From positions 434,001 to 498,000 of the forward strand of contig JAUIRK010000207.1 in the NCBI GenBank assembly GCA_030549495.1: a stretch of DNA of 64,000 bases, read 5' to 3'. The position numbers and the translations under genes were made by a program. The notes under the pieces are model-generated. The model saw only the letters and a list, made by a program, of their open reading frames with translations. It was not told the DNA's origin and ran no database searches. The DNA comes from Nectonema munidae (taxonomy: Eukaryota; Nematomorpha; Nectonematoida; Nectonematidae). This document shows, one piece after another, positions 57,956 to 64,000 of the stretch; positions within the stretch are counted from its first letter, which is position 1; each line of letters opens with the position of its first letter.

Positions 57956-60900
57956 AGTTTTTTTTTTATTTTTACTTCGAATTTAACACAATTTTATACC
58001 TCACATGTATATAACATATATTCAAAACTTTGACTGTTTCCAATTAAAAAAAGTCTATAAATTTTACCAATGAAAAATCGTAAATTACATAGGATCTTCT
58101 TGGCAAAACTTTTAAGCTACTCCAGAGCTTTGCCAAGCTTACAATATATAATAAATTGATTTCTGTCACACTCTAACTTTTCAAGTTTCTACTTTATTGT
58201 CTTCCCCAAAAATGTTAAAATTGGTGGTTTATTAGGTTTTCTCAGAGTTAGGTAACTTTAATGTATTTTTTTAAACATTAATCCTTACTTATTTCGCCTT
58301 TTAATGAATAAAAGATTTTGAACTAATCTTATTTTAATACTGTAAACCTGTGCAAGATTTTCTGAGCTATAATAATAAATTATAATAAATTTATTTACAA
58401 AAGTAAGAATACTTAAAATTGATTGAAAAGTGAAATTTGGAAGAAACTTTCATGAGTGTAATCCTTGAAGAGCCAAAGAGAAAAAAATTAAAAAGAAGGA
58501 ACTTTTGAAGGTCAGCATCAAAGGCCACTCAGCCGCTAGAAGACATAATATCTTGACCAATAAAAATCGCTCTTCTTACTTTATTCCGAATGATTATTTT
58601 ATTTTATCATAATAATCTCTATTAATAATAATAATTGAAGATTTTATCTTCATAAGAATGAAAGCGAATGAACATAAATAAAAATGTGTTTACCTTTTTT
58701 AAGTCAAAGTATAGTGCATAAAATTCTGAATTCAAATGGTGCTAGAAGAATTATTAACATTTTTTCAAATAATCTAAACACCTTCAGAATTCAGGATCCT
58801 ATTGCTACATGATACATTTTCAAAGGGAAGAGAAGAAGTTTCTGAAAAAGAAATAAGCTTATTAATTATATGTGATTACATTTTTGAAATTTAAGAAAAA
58901 AACTACTAAAAGTACAACCTCTTTAGAGTACCATATGGAAGGCACACCAATCAAACTGACATATCCATCAAGATTCAAGTGTTTAAAGACAAGCAAAGCT
59001 TGATGAAAGCACTAAATATAATAAAATTTAGGACATACGTGGCATAATACATTCCAAAAGCGTTGTTTTTAAAAGGGCAAAATGAAAAAAGAAAATAATT
59101 TTTAAAGAATCATTTCTCAATGGATAGAATTTTTAAGTAAATTCAATACCATACAAAAAATTAAATCACCCTTAACAACAGGATTGTTAAAATAACTAGA
59201 GAGGATGCATTAATGGTTACTTTATCAAATGAAAAAGGAAGAGATAATATAGTTAAAAAAGAATATTAAATATAAATATAAATTATACATGTATTAACAC
59301 ACCTATATTATTTGCCACCTCTTTGAAGCCTTACTTTTCAATAAGACTTCCAGAATATTATCTCATAAAATGACACGTATACAATGTATACAACAAGTAT
59401 ATATATGCAACTTTAAAAAAAATCTTAAATTTTCACTTGAGATGTGTAAGAAGGTACAATCTTGTAGGGTAAAATTCAAATTTAAATTAGAAATTTATAT
59501 ATTTTTTAGCATTTCGATAGTAAATATTAGGAGTTTAAAAACATACAACTTTTTACTCAGAACGCAGGAAATTTACGATTTTTGATTCAAATTTAATGTA
59601 AATTTAATATGGCAATATTTTTTTCCTTAATATGGAAAAATGAGAAATTAAAACTTTTTTATTTTAATAACTATAAAATTTTAAACATGAAAGAAAAATA
59701 GGAATCATGATTTGGCCAAAATAAGTTTGATATTTAACGTGTTTGACATGTTAGAAGCCATCGTTTTAATATAAGCCAGACCAATTAAATAAAAAAATTG
59801 AAATCATCTCCTAATAAAAGCGATGTCTATTTTTTTTTAGAAAATTAAACAAACCTTAATAAAGGGCATGTCAATTGAAGATGACGACCCACAGTGTCAT
59901 CCACAACAGCTTTTGATTCAATTTATTTAGATTTTTTGATTTTAATCACAATAATAAACTTTACACACTTCCTACAGTTTATATTCCTTTTTTAATATGT
60001 TGCTAAGACTCAATAATTTACCTTCTTGCACAAATAAAAGGAATCTTTCTGCTTTGTTCAATTTTTTGCGAAAAAATTTGAAACAAGTCATGGCTTGTAA
60101 TATGTGAAGCATGGAAGATTCACTGCATGTCAAAATAAAATTTTGACTATTTCACGATGAATATGAAAGAAGTTCAGACAAATTAGTACACATTTTAGCT
60201 CTTGGAAACTTTTTGACAAATTAGTACACATTTTAGCTCTTGTAAACTTTTTGATTGTTAAAGCAAGAAGAGGGTGCATTTTTGGCCCTTCATATACCTT
60301 TCTTACTTGAAATAAGTTCGTCCTTTTTTACTTTCAATTTTTTCCAATTTTAGGGTTGTTTTTTTAATATAGATTTAAACTATAAAAAAATAAGAAAAGT
60401 TAATTTTTTTTGATAGATTTTAACTTTCTAATTTTAAAGAGCTATATTTCAGAATATTTATGTTTTAATTTCAAATATTTGAAATTTATGTGCGTAGTTT
60501 TCCTTTTATAAACTTTTTAACATATTTGTTATTTTTTCTTCATAAAAATGAAAATAATTTAACATTTGCTCAAACTCAAAATTGAGGTTTTATGTGAAAA
60601 GTTCTCAAAAAACAAAGTGTTCATTTTTCTATTATATTGTAAATAAATAATATAAAGAAGTGGCGAACCTAAGACTTCAAAACGTAAAAAATCAATACCA
60701 TATGGGTACATATTTATTATGCAATCCTAATATTTAAAAAATCAAAGTGGAAAATAATCAAATCAAATTAATTAAAAAACTTAAATTAAGAAAGGACAAA
60801 TGTAAGGTAAAATAGGACGAACTTAGAGTAAAAAGTAGGCATTTTAAGTAAAAATATTTCTCCCTTGAATCCTAATTATCAGTTTTTTGACGATATTTTA

Positions 60901-61834
60901 ATAATAGGAAATTTAAAGTAGAGTAGTAAAAAACTCTTTATAAAGATTTTTCAAATACAACTTTATAGGTAATGCAGAGACGTCGGTTGTTTAAAATAAG
61001 GTTTAGACAAATAACAGGATGCAAGCTACTGTATAATATTTTTATGCATAGACTATTTTTATTTTTGTAATATTTTTAACTTGTTTTTATAAAAATTACT
61101 ATTGATTTACAAAAATTGATACAAAATGAACGTAAATTTTAAACAACAGAAATGGAAGGAGAAGCAATAGTCTTACTTACACATATATGTAGTATATAAG
61201 GATAGGTCTTTTTGGGAAAATTTAGTTTAACAACTTTGATTCCTTGTGATTTACAATAAAAAGCGGTCAAGTCCTTCATCATAAGGAAGGAATCGGATGA
61301 TGATGATGTGACTTCATGATGATCAAAATGATGATGATGTGAAAAAGCTTATAAGTGATTTGATTGAAGTAATCAGCTATATGTGTAATGAGATAGAAGA
61401 AAGCAATAATATATAAGCTGGTCGCTAATTAAATCTGCTAAGCCTTAGAATTTGAATCTTAGAAGAAGTTGGCATTCATCCTTTCCCTGATTATTTCACT
61501 GGAATAAATTAACTCGTATTTGCATTTAGGAACACACAAAGCCAAGCTTGTAATCACATTAAAATCTGATGAAGGCGTAATTGAATAAAATTTCCAATAT
61601 TTGTGTGCCGTATTCAAGTACAAGGGAGAAGGAGTGAAGATATGCGCACCAGAATTCTAATCTCGAAGTAATAATGTAATTAAGAGGGATGCTTGGCAAA
61701 ACTCTCAAACAGAAAGCCGGGAAAAGCAAAATACACAGTACAATGATGTGATTATGAGCTCTTATTGAAACGCTAATCACAAGACTTTGAACACCTCTTC
61801 GCACCACTCATAAAGAAAAAGGGGCTAATGAAAG
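57956..61834. other. AT-rich intergenic stretch
   Basis: Contains a 38-bp tandem duplication at 60177-60252 (ACAAATTAGTACACATTTTA) and a GATGAT-rich microsatellite at 61296-61342. The frames at 59370-59585 and 61559-61807 are not recognised. No gene call is supported. Confidence 0.45.
60177..60252. repeat. 38-bp tandem duplication
   Basis: GACAAATTAGTACACATTTT and AGCTCTTG(G/T)AAACTTTTT repeat twice in direct succession, with a single difference seen. A recent local slippage or duplication. Confidence 0.9.
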
Positions 61835-61981
61835 ATGGCGTTGCAGAAGAGGGAAGACAAGCGTGTGGATTTGATTTTACGCAATACAAGCTATCTGTCC
61901 TGGTTTGGATGCGAACAAGAGATTTTGATTAGATTTGCGTGCAACACTTATTATAATAATACTAATTTTGAGACATTTTGA
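61835..61981 (+). CDS. Possible first coding exon or small ORF, unrecognised
   Basis: ATG at 61835 in the context AAAGATGG opens a 48-codon frame beginning MALQKREDKRVDLILRN and ending with TGA at 61979-61981. The first 90 bases are clearly less AT-rich than the surroundings, suggesting a functional or foreign origin. A GT for splicing could lie inside. No family is recognised and no continuation was found before the window ends, so this is weakly supported. Confidence 0.15.
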   Translation: MALQKREDKRVDLILRNTSYLSWFGCEQEILIRFACNTYYNNTNFETF

Positions 61982-64000
61982 CGAGACTTTGCATATATAA
62001 TTTTCTGACTTTCCTCTTTTGCCACATTATAAATTTTTAGACTTTTTCAGAATTCGATTTTTGCATTTCGTTATTTTCCTAGCTAAACAAAATAGGAATT
62101 TTGTAATTAATAAATTGTAATTAATTTTTATTTTGTAATTATTTTTAGCTAATCTAGAATTACAAATCTAGCCAAGAATATATGAAGTGTGTAAAATGTT
62201 TTAGACAATATCTATAATGTGATTTTGCTTTATTTATTTATGCGTTTTCAAGAGGAAAAAATGATTCTTTTTTCTAAATGTTTTAAAAATTAAAATACAC
62301 GTTTTTGAAGAAATCGAAAATTATCGAAATAAATTTTAAAATTGTTATAATTTTGTTTTGTTAGAGTTTGCTCACTCTTATTGAAATTTGGGCTGATGTC
62401 CTTGCAAAGGATTTGGGTCCTTGCAAAGTATGGTTTGGATGCAGCAAATGAGGATTAATCAAAGTTGTGTTAATGTGGAATACTACCTGTTCTGGAAAAA
62501 ATCTGGCACTCTTTTAAATCACAATTCCAAAACCACAACATAACATATCCTTAAGACTTAGAATTTTTTGCGAAATAATCTCAACAAATTGACGTATTCA
62601 ACTTGTGAAACTTAAACGTAATTGATAGAGATAAACCAAAGAGTACAATTGAAACCAACCAATAAAAAGACGTAGCTGAACCCTACCTCGAATGATTGAC
62701 AGTATTGATTCCAACTTATATTTCTCAAATAACTTTATTGTATAGACTTAGTAAAAGCAACACCGTCATGGATTTAGATTTAAAAATTAAAGGGAAGAGC
62801 AGGGGAAACCTTTAGCACATTTTTTGTTTATATGAAAAAAAACCTAAAAAATTTGGGATCATCTGAAAATATCGAGGGGCCGTGGTTCCATTCAAACCTT
62901 TATGATTTATCTAAAATTCATAAAATTGGAGGTAAAAAGGGTCAAAATGTGAAATTAAATTTTGCTAATTCAGCATTTATTGCAAATCCAGAAAAAAAAA
63001 CTGACATTACTAAAACTTACTTCACCCAAAGAGCTTTTTAATGAATGAAATACTCTCCCTGGTGAATGCTTAAATAATAATAGTGTTATCATCTTCAAAG
63101 CAAGCTTGATGAAATTTGGCTTTATAAAGTACTTTTTTCTTTCCTATAATTAAAGATACAAATATTGCCGTATATACTTGATGTTCATTTCTTTGTATCT
63201 CACATTTAGCATTTCACAGTCGAACATTTGTATCAAATTCTCATTTTCCCAACGATGGTATAGATGGTGATGAAAGTCAACTGATCACCTATTTTTGACT
63301 TATTGATCGCTTGATTTGAAATCGATGAAGTGTATCTTTAAAGTGGAATAATTTTAAAATATGGTTTAAAAATCAACTGGCATTTAAATATTACTTAATT
63401 TGATTTGAAACATTTTTCTAAATATTGATTAATTTTATTTGAAAAATATTATTTTGAAATAAATACAACTACTATCCTAACACAAATTTAACTAGTAGTC
63501 CCATTCGACCAAGTGTTGCATTCCTCCAATTGTCACATTGGACAAGTTGTGTTTCGACCAATTGTTTTGCACCGTTAAGATATAGGATGTAGGAAGTTCT
63601 TAGCATTTGCATCGTGAAAAAAGTTGAAAATTTTTAGAGATTTTTCTCGTCTCCCGATTTTCGTATTCCAGAATTCAAATAATAATTTTTTTATTATCTA
63701 TACATAACTTTTATTTTATAAGATGATTAAAAAATTTTAATAATAGATTTTAATGTTGATAACTTTACTCATCGCAATTCGTCATTTCATTTTTAATTTC
63801 TTTCTATCTTTTACTAGTATAGAGGGTTTTTTCAAAACACACACCCCCACTAATTTATTTCATTTTCAATGACGAATATTCTCCACAACGCCAGATGTGT
63901 AACAAAATAGCTAAGAAGAAATTACTTACGTGTAAACATTTGCTGAAAAAACTCCTTTTTGTTCAATAAAACTCCATCCAAATATACAAGTGCGAAAAAG
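61982..64000. other. AT-rich right flank
   Basis: No gene recognised. The plus-strand frame at 62832-63041 (GPWFHSNLYDLSKIHKIGGKKG) is unassigned. Nothing else is supported. Confidence 0.4.

Noticed and set aside
1-64000. CRISPR arrays, operons of bacterial type, rRNA genes
   Set aside because: Spliced genes, eukaryotic transposons and poly(A) signals show nuclear eukaryotic DNA. The tandem arrays at 17.4-20.8 kb lack unique spacers.

Overview
This is AT-rich eukaryotic nuclear DNA from an invertebrate. It holds parts of five protein-coding loci, separated and interrupted by many old transposable elements. Four genes have recognisable homology and spliced GT..AG structures or an intact single exon. 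Long AT-rich introns, abundant Tigger/pogo, piggyBac, mariner, hAT and LINE remnants, and a GT92-family gene fit a crustacean. A parasitic copepod (sea louse) is my best guess, but that is inference from general character, not from a diagnostic marker.

Layout. 0-3.2 kb: the first four coding exons of pyruvate kinase on the minus strand, with the rest of the gene beyond the left edge. 3.2-13 kb: transposon graveyard, with a TTAA-bounded element, a decayed piggyBac transposase, a small TTAA MITE, a minisatellite, a SINE, a Tigger-type deletion derivative and a Tigger transposase fragment. 13.6-14.7 kb: a terminal exon of an unrecognised gene, followed after about 84 bp by a complete single-exon ALG14. 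15-17.4 kb: hAT and Tigger fragments. 17.4-20.9 kb: two unrelated tandem arrays, both with units of roughly 145 bp. 21-26.4 kb: SINE, LINE fragments, piggyBac-type deletion derivatives, a MITE and a mariner with recognisable ends. 28.7-33.8 kb: an LDB/Chip (LIM-domain-binding) gene in three coding exons on the plus strand. 37.6-43.4 kb: LINE remnants, one split by a hAT-type MITE with a perfect 8-bp target duplication. 44.3-53.5 kb: a GT92 glycosyltransferase in five coding exons on the plus strand, encoding about 459 aa. 54.8-58 kb: LINE fragments in both orientations. 58-64 kb: AT-rich sequence with almost nothing recognisable.

The host genes are functionally unrelated: glycolysis, N-glycan assembly at the ER, LIM-factor transcription complexes and Golgi glycosylation. 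I found no gene cluster or defence-type system. The more unusual observations are a four-copy TTAA MITE family with a conserved repeated CAGACGAT-type core, other TTAACCC-ended elements, the close spacing upstream of ALG14, and first coding exons of pyruvate kinase and LDB whose ATG lies 1-2 nt after a strong 3' splice site.
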